Source of the DNA: Hyphomicrobium sp.
Lineage (GTDB): Bacteria > Pseudomonadota > Alphaproteobacteria > Rhizobiales > Hyphomicrobiaceae
Direction: 5' to 3'
Assembly (NCBI GenBank): GCA_019748215.1
Contig: JAIEPV010000114.1
Coordinates: 1 to 47,927, forward strand
DNA: 47,927 bases
Shown: positions 9,950-17,784 of the stretch, in pieces
How positions within the stretch are numbered: position 1 is the stretch's first letter
How the letters are laid out: each line of letters opens with the position of its first letter
The notes under the pieces: generated by a model
What the model saw: the letters and a program-made list of their open reading frames with translations, nothing else
What the model was told of the DNA's origin: nothing
Databases searched by the model: none
Program-made: the position numbers and the translations under genes

Positions 9950-10699
9950 GTGGCAGCAGAAGCAGGTGGCGGGCACGGCCCCATGAGCCAATTCGAGATC
10001 AAGCGATATGTCCCGCTCGATCTTTTCGGCCAGGACGCCTCGTTTACAAACGCCTCGCTGTACATGGTCTTGGCCGTGTTGCTGATCACCGCATTTTTCG
10101 CCGCCGCCATGCGTAACCGTGCTCTCGTTCCCGGCCGTCTGCAGTCGGTTGCCGAGATGTCCTATGAGTTCATCGCCAATATGGTGCGTGAAAACGTCGG
10201 CGACGAAGGCATGAAATATTTCCCGTTCATCTTCTCGCTGTTCGTCTTCGTACTCGTGCTCAACATGCTCGGCATGATCCCGGGCACATTTACGGTGACC
10301 AGCCACATTATCGTGACCTTCGCACTTGCTGCCCTTGTGTTTTTAGTCGTCACCGCGATCGGCTTTGCCCGCCACGGCTTTGGTTATCTCAAGCTTTTTG
10401 TGCCCGATGGCGTGCCGATCTGGCTGATGCCGCTGATCGTGCCGATCGAACTGATCTCGTATCTCATCCGCCCGATCAGCTTGTCGGTGCGTTTGTTCGC
10501 CAACATGATGGCGGGCCATACGATGCTCAAGGTGTTCGCCGGGTTTGCCGTGAGCTTGCCTGTGTTCGCGAAGATCGCGCCGGTGTTGTTTACAACTGCC
10601 TTCACCGGACTGGAATTTGTCGTCGCCTTTCTGCAGGCCTTCATTTTCACGGTTCTGACCTGCATCTACCTCAACGACGCGGTCAACATGCATCACTGA
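9950..10699 (+). CDS. atpB: F0 ATP synthase subunit a
   Basis: The 249-residue stator subunit that forms the proton half-channels against the c-ring. The GTG at 9950 is preceded by AGGGGAG (9937-9943) and gives the usual alphaproteobacterial N-terminus ending in QFEIKRYVPLDL. Several transmembrane helices are visible. The essential arginine lies in SVRLFANMMAGH (R181, equivalent to E. coli R210). The final helix (LEFVVAFLQAFIFTVLTCIY) is the conserved C-terminal one. All key features are intact. Confidence 0.97.
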   Translation: MAAEAGGGHGPMSQFEIKRYVPLDLFGQDASFTNASLYMVLAVLLITAFFAAAMRNRALVPGRLQSVAEMSYEFIANMVRENVGDEGMKYFPFIFSLFVFVLVLNMLGMIPGTFTVTSHIIVTFALAALVFLVVTAIGFARHGFGYLKLFVPDGVPIWLMPLIVPIELISYLIRPISLSVRLFANMMAGHTMLKVFAGFAVSLPVFAKIAPVLFTTAFTGLEFVVAFLQAFIFTVLTCIYLNDAVNMHH

Positions 10700-10783
10700 A
10701 ATTCGGGGCCGTGCGCAGGCGATGCGTTGCGGCCTTGTTTCTTGCGTTCCATTCCAACCAACAGAAATCCAAGGGAGACTATC

Positions 10784-11008
10784 ATGGATCCACAAGCAGC
10801 TAAGTATATCGGCGCGGGCCTCGCCTGCTTCGCACTCATCGGCGCCGGCATCGGCATCGGCAACATTTTCGGCAACTACCTGTCGGGCGCGCTGCGCAAC
10901 CCGTCGGCTGCCCCTGGCCAGTTCACGAACCTGCTGATCGGCTTCGCTCTCGCTGAAGCGACCGGCCTGTTCGGCCTGCTCGTCGCTCTCATCATCCTGT
11001 TCGGTTGA
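10784..11008 (+). CDS. atpE: F0 ATP synthase subunit c
   Basis: A 74-residue proteolipid that forms the rotating c-ring. I chose the ATG at 10784 because AAGGGAG (10771-10777) precedes it and because the family starts this way ([14 protein letters not shown]). Two transmembrane helices flank the polar loop ALRNPSA (R38-N39-P40). The proton-carrying residue is E58 in [12 protein letters not shown]. The GIGIGN glycine pattern in helix 1 is typical. There is no Na+-binding signature, so the enzyme is expected to use protons. Confidence 0.96.
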   Translation: MDPQAAKYIGAGLACFALIGAGIGIGNIFGNYLSGALRNPSAAPGQFTNLLIGFALAEATGLFGLLVALIILFG

Positions 11009-11042
11009 TCGGCGGCTCAACGCCCCGACATAAGGAGCGATG

Positions 11043-11615
11043 ATGTTCTCCGTCATTACTGCTGCGGCGCAAGCTGTCACCGAAGCCGTTGCGGGTGCCG
11101 CTGTGGAAGCAGCGCCGCACGCATCCGGTGGTCTGCCACAGCTCAACACGCATGACTTTTCCCCGCAGCTCATCTGGCTCGCGGTGATGTTCACGCTGCT
11201 TTACGTTATTCTCTCGCGGGTGGCATTGCCGGCTGTCGGCGAAGTGCTGGCCGAACGTCGCGAACGCATCGGCCGCGATTTGGCGGCCGCAGCCAAGCTC
11301 AAATCGGAAACCGATAAGGCATTGTCGGATTACGAGAAGGCCTTGGCGGATGCTCGCTCTAAGGCCTCGGGCATCGCGAAGGAAAAGCGTCAATCGCTCG
11401 CCGATGAGACGGAAGCCGAGCGGCTGAAAGTCGAAGCTCAGCTGAACGCCAAGCTGCACGAGGCCGAAGCGCGCATTGCTGCGACAAAGGCGAAGGCGCT
11501 TTTGTCGGTCAACGATATTGCCGCCGAGACGGCAAGCGCCGTGGTTGGCAAATTGATCGGCCAGGACGTCAGCGTTGCTGATGTGAAGGCGGCGCTCGCC
11601 GCGGCTGGAAAGTGA
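11043..11615 (+). CDS. atpF': F0 ATP synthase subunit b'
   Basis: One of two b-type peripheral-stalk subunits, about 190 residues. An Ala-rich N-terminus of about 40 residues precedes one transmembrane helix (QLIWLAVMFTLLYVILSRVA). The rest is a long charged helix (ERRERIGRDLAAAAKLKSE and onward) that dimerises with subunit b. The AAGGAG at 11032-11037 is better spaced for the ATG at 11043 than for the overlapping ATG at 11040. Duplicated b/b' genes are usual in alphaproteobacteria. The presequence-like N-terminus makes this the b' member. Confidence 0.93.
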   Translation: MFSVITAAAQAVTEAVAGAAVEAAPHASGGLPQLNTHDFSPQLIWLAVMFTLLYVILSRVALPAVGEVLAERRERIGRDLAAAAKLKSETDKALSDYEKALADARSKASGIAKEKRQSLADETEAERLKVEAQLNAKLHEAEARIAATKAKALLSVNDIAAETASAVVGKLIGQDVSVADVKAALAAAGK

Positions 11616-11622
11616 GAGGTCG

Positions 11623-12129
11623 ATGCACACGCTTTTGACGTTCGACACGCACGATCCGGTGTTCTGGGTTAGCATCTCGTTCTTGCTGTTCCTCGGCTTG
11701 CTGGCCTACAACGGCGTGCCGGCCTTGATCGGCAAGTCGCTCGACGCGCGGGCCGATGCCATCCGCAAGGAGCTCGACGAAGCTCGTCGCCTGCGCGAAG
11801 AAGCCCAGGCCCTGCTGGCCGATTACCAGAAGAAGGCCAAGGAGGCTGAGAACGAGGCAGCGTCGATCATTGACGCGGCCAAGCGCGAAGCCGAGGCTCT
11901 GGCTGCCGAAGCACGCAAGTCGCTGATAGAGACGATCGAGCGCCGCTCGAAGATCGCTGAAGACAAGATTGCGCGGGCCGAGGCACAGGCGCTGAGCGAA
12001 GTCCGGTCGACTGCCGTTGCGACCGCGATGTCGGTCGCCGAGACGCTAATTGGTTCGAGAGTTGGTGGTGCGACGGGTATCAATTTGATCGATCAGTCGA
12101 TCAAGGATCTCAAGGGCAAACTGAATTAA
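11623..12129 (+). CDS. atpF: F0 ATP synthase subunit b
   Basis: A 168-residue peripheral-stalk subunit: a short N-terminus, one transmembrane helix (FWVSISFLLFLGLLAYNGVP), then a long amphipathic coiled-coil rich in Glu, Ala, Lys and Arg. It starts 7 bp after the b' gene and is the last gene of the F0 cluster, followed by a terminator. The F1 genes are not in the window, matching the split atp arrangement of this bacterial class. Confidence 0.94.
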   Translation: MHTLLTFDTHDPVFWVSISFLLFLGLLAYNGVPALIGKSLDARADAIRKELDEARRLREEAQALLADYQKKAKEAENEAASIIDAAKREAEALAAEARKSLIETIERRSKIAEDKIARAEAQALSEVRSTAVATAMSVAETLIGSRVGGATGINLIDQSIKDLKGKLN

Positions 12130-12165
12130 ACATCGCCGGACCAGCAGCCGCCAATTTAAAATCTG

Positions 12166-12197
12166 AAAAGCCGGGCTGCGATGCCTGGCTTTTTTTA
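12166..12197 (+). terminator. Rho-independent terminator after atpF
   Basis: The stem AAAAGCCGGG (12166-12175) pairs with CCTGGCTTTT (12184-12193) with one G-T wobble. It has an 8-base loop and a run of T to about 12197. It ends the atpIBEF'F transcript. Confidence 0.85.
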
Positions 12198-12241
12198 TCC
12201 CAAATTCAATGTGGAGGCTTTGGGCGAGAACGGCCCGGCAT

Positions 12242-12949
12242 TCAGCCCGCGCCCGCAGCTTTGTTGTCGAAGCCGACAATCAACTCGAATTCACCCGGGC
12301 GCGAACCTTCGGGAATATCAAAAGTCACCGTACGAACGGCCGAGAAATAGCCGATCGGCTTATCTAAGCCAACGGCGACGTCCACCGTCAGCGATTCGCC
12401 GGTCACCTTGGCGCGCTTAGAATCGTTGACGACGACGTTCAGCGGCAACCTGATGTCGCCCGGCTTGCCTTTGGGACCCAGCAGCACACGTCCGGAGAAG
12501 CCATATTTGACGGTGACCCGGCCCGGTTCAACCTGACATTCACGGGCCGTTTTGGTGATCTCTCCACGATGCATGATGGCAAGACCATCGCCGGTGCGGC
12601 CCGGCTCGTAGAAGGTGATGTGATGATCGCGCGGTGCGACCGTGAGGCGCGGGCATCCGCCAGCTACTTCGCCGAGCGTCGTGCTGCCAGTCGACGACCC
12701 GTCATTTGATTTTGCCGCAGCGAGCAACTGATCTTCGGATAGCGCGCTGTCGGTCTTCCCAGTGCTGCTGCCAAAAACACCGCCGCCGAGCCCGGACGTC
12801 AGTGACGACATTCCGCAGCCGCCTAGCGCGCAAACCGATAGCATCGCGACGTACAAAGGCGCCCTATGCAGGGCGTGCTTTTGGACCGAGGATGAGGCTC
12901 CAGCGCCGCCCTGGTGCGCGCGCCGGATCATAGAATTCTTCAACGCCAT
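12242..12949 (-). CDS. Conserved-looking lipoprotein of unknown function
   Basis: I do not recognise the family. The frame is open from 13054; starts at 12949 or 12931 are more likely because they place a lipoprotein signal (hydrophobic [10 protein letters not shown] then LGGC) near the N-terminus and leave room for an ispH promoter. The first half of the mature protein is low in complexity (Gly/Ser-rich, [11 protein letters not shown]). The second half has a compact pattern with two cysteines (GGCPRL and ARECQVEP) and alternating hydrophobic residues suggestive of a beta-sandwich. It is divergent from ispH and tail-to-tail with the atp operon. A location on the periplasmic side of a membrane is inferred from the lipobox. 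Confidence 0.7.
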   Translation of the reverse strand: MALKNSMIRRAHQGGAGASSSVQKHALHRAPLYVAMLSVCALGGCGMSSLTSGLGGGVFGSSTGKTDSALSEDQLLAAAKSNDGSSTGSTTLGEVAGGCPRLTVAPRDHHITFYEPGRTGDGLAIMHRGEITKTARECQVEPGRVTVKYGFSGRVLLGPKGKPGDIRLPLNVVVNDSKRAKVTGESLTVDVAVGLDKPIGYFSAVRTVTFDIPEGSRPGEFELIVGFDNKAAGAG

Positions 12950-13070
12950 CCCCCGAGGTTGCGCAACCCGGCCCCTTGTATTGTCTGCAAACCACCGTAG
13001 CATCCGGTCGAAACCTCGTCCAAGAACTTTCCCGCCACGATCCACTGTAAACAAAGGACTTTCTGTCTAC

Positions 13071-14072
13071 ATGTCCGCTGTTAACCACGGGCCAGACAAG
13101 CCCCACTCAACGGCCGCCAAGCCGCCCCTCACATTGCTCCTCGCGGCCCCGCGCGGTTTTTGCGCCGGCGTCGATCGAGCGATTCAAATCGTCGAGCAGG
13201 CTTTGACGAAATTCGGGGCCCCGGTCTACGTCCGCCACGAGATCGTCCACAATCGATACGTCGTTGAGTCTCTCAAGGCCAAAGGCGCCGTTTTTGTGAA
13301 GGAGCTGAATGAAATCCCAGAAACCACACAGCCCGTGATTTTTTCAGCACATGGCGTCGCCAAATCGGTTCCTGCCGCTGCTCAAAATCGAAATTTCTTC
13401 GTGCTCGACGCCACCTGCCCACTCGTTTCCAAAGTGCACATGGAAGCACAGCGCCATTTCGAGCAGGGACGAGACATCATCCTGGTCGGCCACAGTGGCC
13501 ACCCGGAGGTGGTGGGCACGATGGGACAGCTTCCCGCAGGAGCCATCAGCCTTATCGAAACGGCGAGTGAAGCGCGCAGCTTTGTGCCGCGCGATGTGAG
13601 CCGTCTCGCGTTCATCACTCAGACGACGCTGTCGTTGGATGACACCGCTGAAATTGTGCAAATCTTGAAAGACCGTTTTCCCGGCATCGCCGGGCCAGTG
13701 AAGGAAGACATCTGCTACGCCACGACCAACCGGCAGAACGCCGTGAAGGCGATCGCATCAAAGGTCGAAGGGCTAGTCGTTGTCGGCGGCCCGAAAAGCT
13801 CGAATTCGTTACGACTGGTGGAGGTGGGTGAGCGCTTCGGGTGTGCAGTTTCGGTGCTGGTTGAGCGCGCTGCCGACCTTCCATGGGACGATCTTTCGGG
13901 GTTAAGGTCGGTCGGAGTCACGGCTGGAGCGTCGGCGCCCGAAATCATCGTCGAAGAAGTGGTTGAGGCTTTTCGGCAGCGTTTTGAACTTACCATTGAA
14001 GTGGTAACGACGGTCGAAGAACGCGTGGTGTTCAACGTTCCGCGCGAGTTGCGCACGAGGCCAAGCGCTTAA
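13071..14072 (+). CDS. ispH: 4-hydroxy-3-methylbut-2-enyl diphosphate reductase
   Basis: The last enzyme of the MEP isoprenoid pathway; it reduces HMBPP to IPP and DMAPP with an iron-sulfur cluster. The 333-residue protein from the ATG at 13071 has the three cluster cysteines: C31 in [13 protein letters not shown]116 in [11 protein letters not shown] and C215 in [10 protein letters not shown]. Other family blocks are [29 protein letters not shown] and GGPKSSNS. The frame runs upstream to 12762 over the opposite-strand lipoprotein gene, but that part is not like IspH. An AAAGGA at 13053-13058 is somewhat far from the ATG. It is followed by thrB and rnhA on the same strand. Confidence 0.96.
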   Translation: MSAVNHGPDKPHSTAAKPPLTLLLAAPRGFCAGVDRAIQIVEQALTKFGAPVYVRHEIVHNRYVVESLKAKGAVFVKELNEIPETTQPVIFSAHGVAKSVPAAAQNRNFFVLDATCPLVSKVHMEAQRHFEQGRDIILVGHSGHPEVVGTMGQLPAGAISLIETASEARSFVPRDVSRLAFITQTTLSLDDTAEIVQILKDRFPGIAGPVKEDICYATTNRQNAVKAIASKVEGLVVVGGPKSSNSLRLVEVGERFGCAVSVLVERAADLPWDDLSGLRSVGVTAGASAPEIIVEEVVEAFRQRFELTIEVVTTVEERVVFNVPRELRTRPSA

Positions 14073-14154
14073 GGTCGTCCGACCGGGGATGGCTGCGTGG
14101 CCTTCCTTTTTTGCGACCCAATTGTGCGACCGAAATCCCCGCGACGAGGACGGC

Positions 14155-15126
14155 ATGGCGGTTTACACCGAAGTCAACGACGACGATCTAGCGCGTTTCA
14201 TCGCCGGCTACGGCATCGGCCGCCTGCTGTCGTACAAGGGCATTGCTGAGGGTGTCGAGAACACCAATTACTTGGTCCATTGCGAAGATGGCACTTTCAT
14301 TCTGACGCTCTATGAAAAACGGGTCGATCCCGGCGACCTGCCGTTTTTCCTCGGATTGATGGATCATTTAGCGGCGGCGGGGGTGACATGCCCTTTGCCA
14401 GTGCGCGATCGCGAAGGACGCCATCTCAACGAGCTCAGCGGACGCCACGCGGCGCTCGTCACGTTCCTCGATGGCGTTTGGCCGCGGAAACCGAAGATCG
14501 AGCATTGTCGCGAGCTGGGCGGAGCGCTGGCCGCCATGCATCTTGCAGCCGATGGCTTTCAATTAAAGCGGCCCAACGCACTCGGTGTTTCGGGTTGGCG
14601 GCCGTTGTTTGCGAAATTTGCAGACCGGGCCGATGAAATTCTTCCCGGCCTGCACACGCTGATCGCGCGCGAGCTTGATGACTTGGAACAGCACTGGCCG
14701 CGCGATCTGCCGCGTGGCGTCATTCACGCCGATCTATTTCCCGACAATGTGTTTTTCATCGGCGAGAAATTGTCGGGCCTTATCGACTTCTATTTCGCCT
14801 GCAACGATCAGTTCGCCTACGATATCGCCGTCTGCTTAAACGCGTGGTGTTTCAGCAGCGATTTCGCTTACGATGCCGCTAAAGGTCGCGCGATCATCGA
14901 AGCCTATGGGGCTGTGCGGCCGTTGACGGACAGCGAGCGCGCAGCCTTGCCGATGCTGGCACGAGGGGCTGCGACGCGATTTTTGCTCACGCGCAGCTAT
15001 GATTGGCTCAACACACCGGCAAATGCCCTGGTCGCACGCAAGGACCCGTTCGACTACGTGCGTCGCTTGCGTTTCCATCAAAGCGCGCAATCGATCGCGA
15101 CGTACTTAGGAGTTGAGCAAGCGTGA
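14155..15126 (+). CDS. thrB: Homoserine kinase (aminoglycoside-phosphotransferase fold)
   Basis: Phosphorylates homoserine for threonine synthesis. This is the APH-fold type of homoserine kinase used by many alpha- and gammaproteobacteria, not the GHMP type. The 323-residue protein starts at MAVYTEV (ATG 14155); the longer frame from 14089 adds an unlike extension. Family blocks include GVENTNYLV near the N-terminus (nucleotide loop), the catalytic loop [13 protein letters not shown] (D193, N198), and the metal-binding LIDFYFA just after. Its last bases overlap rnhA by 4 (GTGA), implying translational coupling. The partner gene thrC lies 8.4 kb away on the opposite strand. Confidence 0.93.
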   Translation: MAVYTEVNDDDLARFIAGYGIGRLLSYKGIAEGVENTNYLVHCEDGTFILTLYEKRVDPGDLPFFLGLMDHLAAAGVTCPLPVRDREGRHLNELSGRHAALVTFLDGVWPRKPKIEHCRELGGALAAMHLAADGFQLKRPNALGVSGWRPLFAKFADRADEILPGLHTLIARELDDLEQHWPRDLPRGVIHADLFPDNVFFIGEKLSGLIDFYFACNDQFAYDIAVCLNAWCFSSDFAYDAAKGRAIIEAYGAVRPLTDSERAALPMLARGAATRFLLTRSYDWLNTPANALVARKDPFDYVRRLRFHQSAQSIATYLGVEQA

Positions 15127-15596
15127 CAGCTGAGCAAACGAGCGTGTTGATCTATAGCGATGGCGCCTGTTCTGGAAATCCCGGACCGGGCGGCTGGGGC
15201 GCCGTTTTGATTTCGGGCGACCATCGCAAGGAAGTGTCGGGCGGGGAACCTCTGACGACGAACAACCGCATGGAACTGCTGGGTGCGATCTCCGCTCTCG
15301 AAGCGCTCAAACGGCGCAGCGATGTCAAACTCTACACCGATAGTGCCTACGTCAAAAACGGCATGACCTCGTGGATCCACGGCTGGCGGCGCAACGGCTG
15401 GCGTACCGCTGACAAGAAGCCTGTGAAAAATGCCGAACTTTGGCAGCGGCTCGATGCGATTACCAAAAGCCACAACGTCGAATGGCATTGGCTGAAAGGC
15501 CACGCAGGCCATCTTGAAAACGAACGCGCCGATGAACTCGCGCGCGCCGGCATGGCGCCATTCAAGACGCCATCCGCGATGTCGCAACAGAAATGA
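15123..15596 (+). CDS. rnhA: Ribonuclease HI
   Basis: Degrades RNA in RNA-DNA hybrids. The 157-residue protein has the catalytic set D13 ([14 protein letters not shown]), E51 ([10 protein letters not shown]), D73 ([10 protein letters not shown]) and D137 (NERADELA), plus H127 in KGHAGH. It begins with a GTG inside the thrB stop (GTGA overlap) and ends one base before the opposite-strand peroxiredoxin gene, so the two stop codons abut. With the rnhB fragment at the left edge, both RNase H types occur in the window. Confidence 0.96.
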   Translation: MTAEQTSVLIYSDGACSGNPGPGGWGAVLISGDHRKEVSGGEPLTTNNRMELLGAISALEALKRRSDVKLYTDSAYVKNGMTSWIHGWRRNGWRTADKKPVKNAELWQRLDAITKSHNVEWHWLKGHAGHLENERADELARAGMAPFKTPSAMSQQK

Positions 15597-16097
15597 TTAG
15601 CCGAGCGAACGATCGATCATCGAGCACAGCGCTTCGGCACTCGATTTTTCGGCCTGCGGCGGGCTGTCTTCGATGTTGAGGATTTTGACGACGCCATCTT
15701 CGACGAGCATGGCGTAACGCTTCGAACGCAAGCCGAGGCCGAACGCCGAGAGATCGATATCCAAGCCGATCGCCTTGGCGAAGTCACCCGATCCGTCAGC
15801 CAGCATTTCGATGCGGCCCGCAGCGCCCGTGTCTTCAGCCCAGTTGGTCAGCACGAAGATGTCGTTGACGGCGGTGCAAGCGATGGCATCAACGCCCTTG
15901 GCCTTCAACGCTTCGGTCCGATCGACAAACCCCGGCATATGATTTTTGTGGCACGTCGGCGTGTAGGCTCCCGGCACGGCAAATAGCGCTACTTTTTTTC
16001 CAGCAAACACATCCGCTACGGATTTCGCCGTCGGACCATCGGCCCCCATGACGGTGAATTTTGCGTCTGGAAGTTTGTCGCCGATTTTAATCGTCAT
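15597..16097 (-). CDS. Peroxiredoxin, Prx5-like (AhpC/TSA family)
   Basis: Reduces hydrogen peroxide and alkyl hydroperoxides. The 166-residue protein has the peroxidatic motif PGAYTPTC (C49) and the conserved blocks FVDRTEALKAKGVD, NDIFVLTNW and RSKRYAMLVEDG. I chose the ATG at 16097, five bases after a GAGGA (16103-16107); a TTG at 16109 is the alternative. A C-terminal Cys (about 158, in EALCSMID) might serve as resolving residue or be glutathionylated; this is a guess. It lies 8 bp after the stop of the DsbD N-domain-like gene, so the two probably form an operon. Confidence 0.93.
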   Translation of the reverse strand: MTIKIGDKLPDAKFTVMGADGPTAKSVADVFAGKKVALFAVPGAYTPTCHKNHMPGFVDRTEALKAKGVDAIACTAVNDIFVLTNWAEDTGAAGRIEMLADGSGDFAKAIGLDIDLSAFGLGLRSKRYAMLVEDGVVKILNIEDSPPQAEKSSAEALCSMIDRSLG

Positions 16098-16105
16098 GCG
16101 TTTCC

Positions 16106-16981
16106 TCAATCGATCCGGATCGTAGTTTCAGACTGTCCCTTCGCGCCGACGAGCGTCACTGTCAACGTTTTGTGTTTCAGCGCCGCCTCGTCGGCGCCTT
16201 GCGTCAAGTCGACGCTAAAAATGCTGCGGCCGGCCTCGGTCGACACACGCACGGGCAACGGCAGAAAAAGACCGTCAGGCGCCTCGACGAACGCATCGGT
16301 CGCGCCCGGCGCTGGATCGTCAACCTCGAGGGTGATCTGCGGCTTTGGACCCGATCGAACGATCATCCAACTGTTTAAAACGGGGTCTGTGACGGTATTT
16401 GGCGGGCTGCGCGGAACCAACACATGGGCGGCCGAAATTTCGTCAGAAATCTTGATGTCGGCCGGCACAGTTATCTCGAATGAAGCTTCCGCTGGAATGC
16501 AGATATCCTTGCACACTCCATAGCTGACCGTGAGCTTCAATTGCACGGGCTCGGCCGGCGACTTGGCCGTGATTTCGACCGGAAAAATGACGCTGTCCTT
16601 GTAGCCGATGGCCGTGCCGGACTTGTCGACCAAGCGGTGCGGGGCTGGAAAAAGCACACGCGCTGCGGCGAGATTTTGCGACCCTGACCAATCGAATTCC
16701 GGCGGCACGCCGCCAGCATCGCCTGGTGATCGCCAATAGGTTTTCCAGTCCGGCAGCATTGAAATTTCAAGGCCGACATAGCGTGTGTCGGCTTGGCCAT
16801 GGACACTGCCCCCCGAGAGCAGCCGCGCTTTATTGTTGAAGCCTTGCACCCAGGCGGACGTTTCGCTCTCGGCCAACGCGGCGGGCGCCATCGCTGAAAC
16901 CAGAGCGCAGGCGCGGAGCAAAGCTGCCAAACCGCGCCATTTCGGCGGCGCGACGGCGGCGGACTGAAACAGCGGCGTCAT
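16106..16981 (-). CDS. Exported DsbD N-terminal-domain-like protein
   Basis: Probably a periplasmic protein resembling the N-terminal domain of the thiol reductase DsbD. A signal peptide is visible from about MTPLFQ (16981): LLRACALVSAMAPAALAES. The domain features are WKTYWRSPGDAGGVPPEFDW, then VIFPVEI and the cysteine pair in YGVCKDICIP. This CxxxC arrangement is like the redox pair of DsbD-alpha domains. The DsbD membrane and C-terminal thioredoxin domains are absent, so it would depend on another membrane reductant. The frame is open to 17053; starts upstream of 16981 are possible but lack a clear signal. It is upstream of, and probably co-transcribed with, the peroxiredoxin gene. Confidence 0.8.
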   Translation of the reverse strand: MTPLFQSAAVAPPKWRGLAALLRACALVSAMAPAALAESETSAWVQGFNNKARLLSGGSVHGQADTRYVGLEISMLPDWKTYWRSPGDAGGVPPEFDWSGSQNLAAARVLFPAPHRLVDKSGTAIGYKDSVIFPVEITAKSPAEPVQLKLTVSYGVCKDICIPAEASFEITVPADIKISDEISAAHVLVPRSPPNTVTDPVLNSWMIVRSGPKPQITLEVDDPAPGATDAFVEAPDGLFLPLPVRVSTEAGRSIFSVDLTQGADEAALKHKTLTVTLVGAKGQSETTIRID

Positions 16982-17119
16982 TGGCCAAGATCCTTCGAGT
17001 GGGAGCGGGTCATAAGCGGATCGATCCATAAAGCGGGCCATTTCATACCACAAAGAGCGATTACACCACGCATTCCGCCTGTCTTTCCGGACCGTCCATG
17101 TCGGTCTAAACTTGGTGCC

Positions 17120-17737
17120 ATGACGTCACATCCCATCAAGAAAAAGCGTAAGTCCGGCAGCGGCTTTCTCGAGGGCCAGCTTCTGGTTGCCATGCCGCGC
17201 ATGACGGACCGTCGTTTCGCGCGCTCGGTCATTTTCATGTGCGCGCATTCCGATGAAGGCGCCATGGGGATCATCATCAATCAGCGCGCGACGCAAATTT
17301 CGGCGCCGAACCTTCTGGAACGCCTTGGCATACGAGTTCCAAACGACACTGGCGATACGCGTGACGATGTCGTTGCGTTACCAATTCACGTCGGCGGACC
17401 GGTGGAAAGCGGTCGGGGATTTGTTTTGCACAGCGCCGACTATTTCGCCGATGAGTCGACGCTCGCCATCGAACACGGGGTTTGCCTAACGGCAACGATC
17501 GATATTCTGCGCGCCATCGCCGAACGACGCGGCCCGCAGCATGCTCTGCTGGCGCTCGGTTACGCGGGATGGTCGGCAGGCCAACTCGAGAGCGAAATTC
17601 AGCACAACGGCTGGCTCAACTGCCCAGCAGATATCGACCTGATCTTCGACGGCGATCTTGAAAGCAAATACGCTCGCGCCATGGCCAAACTCGGCGTCGA
17701 TCTTTCGCATCTCGTCAACGATGCGGGTCACGCGTGA
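17120..17737 (+). CDS. yqgE: YqgE/AlgH family protein
   Basis: A 205-residue protein of the UPF0301 family (YqgE/AlgH), widespread in Proteobacteria with no firm biochemical role. Diagnostic blocks are GQLLVAMPRMTDRRFARSVI at about residues 19-38, SDEGAMGIIINQ, HVGGPVE, and LLALGYAGWSAGQLESEI. A run of lysines (KKKRK) precedes the domain. It stands alone, divergent from the DsbD N-domain-like gene and convergent with the long signalling gene 47 bp downstream. Confidence 0.92.
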   Translation: MTSHPIKKKRKSGSGFLEGQLLVAMPRMTDRRFARSVIFMCAHSDEGAMGIIINQRATQISAPNLLERLGIRVPNDTGDTRDDVVALPIHVGGPVESGRGFVLHSADYFADESTLAIEHGVCLTATIDILRAIAERRGPQHALLALGYAGWSAGQLESEIQHNGWLNCPADIDLIFDGDLESKYARAMAKLGVDLSHLVNDAGHA

Positions 17738-17784
17738 TACGCCAACCTTTTGAAGTATCGGCGTGCGCCAAATCGATCAGCAAT

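Noticed and set aside
10343-11194. 283-codon open frame antisense to atpB, atpE and b'
   Set aside because: It runs across three well-identified genes and their intergenic gaps; no protein-like features.
17738-17784. Possible terminator between yqgE and the EAL gene
   Set aside because: Only a weak 5-bp stem (ACGCC/GGCGT) with a long loop and no T-run on either strand.
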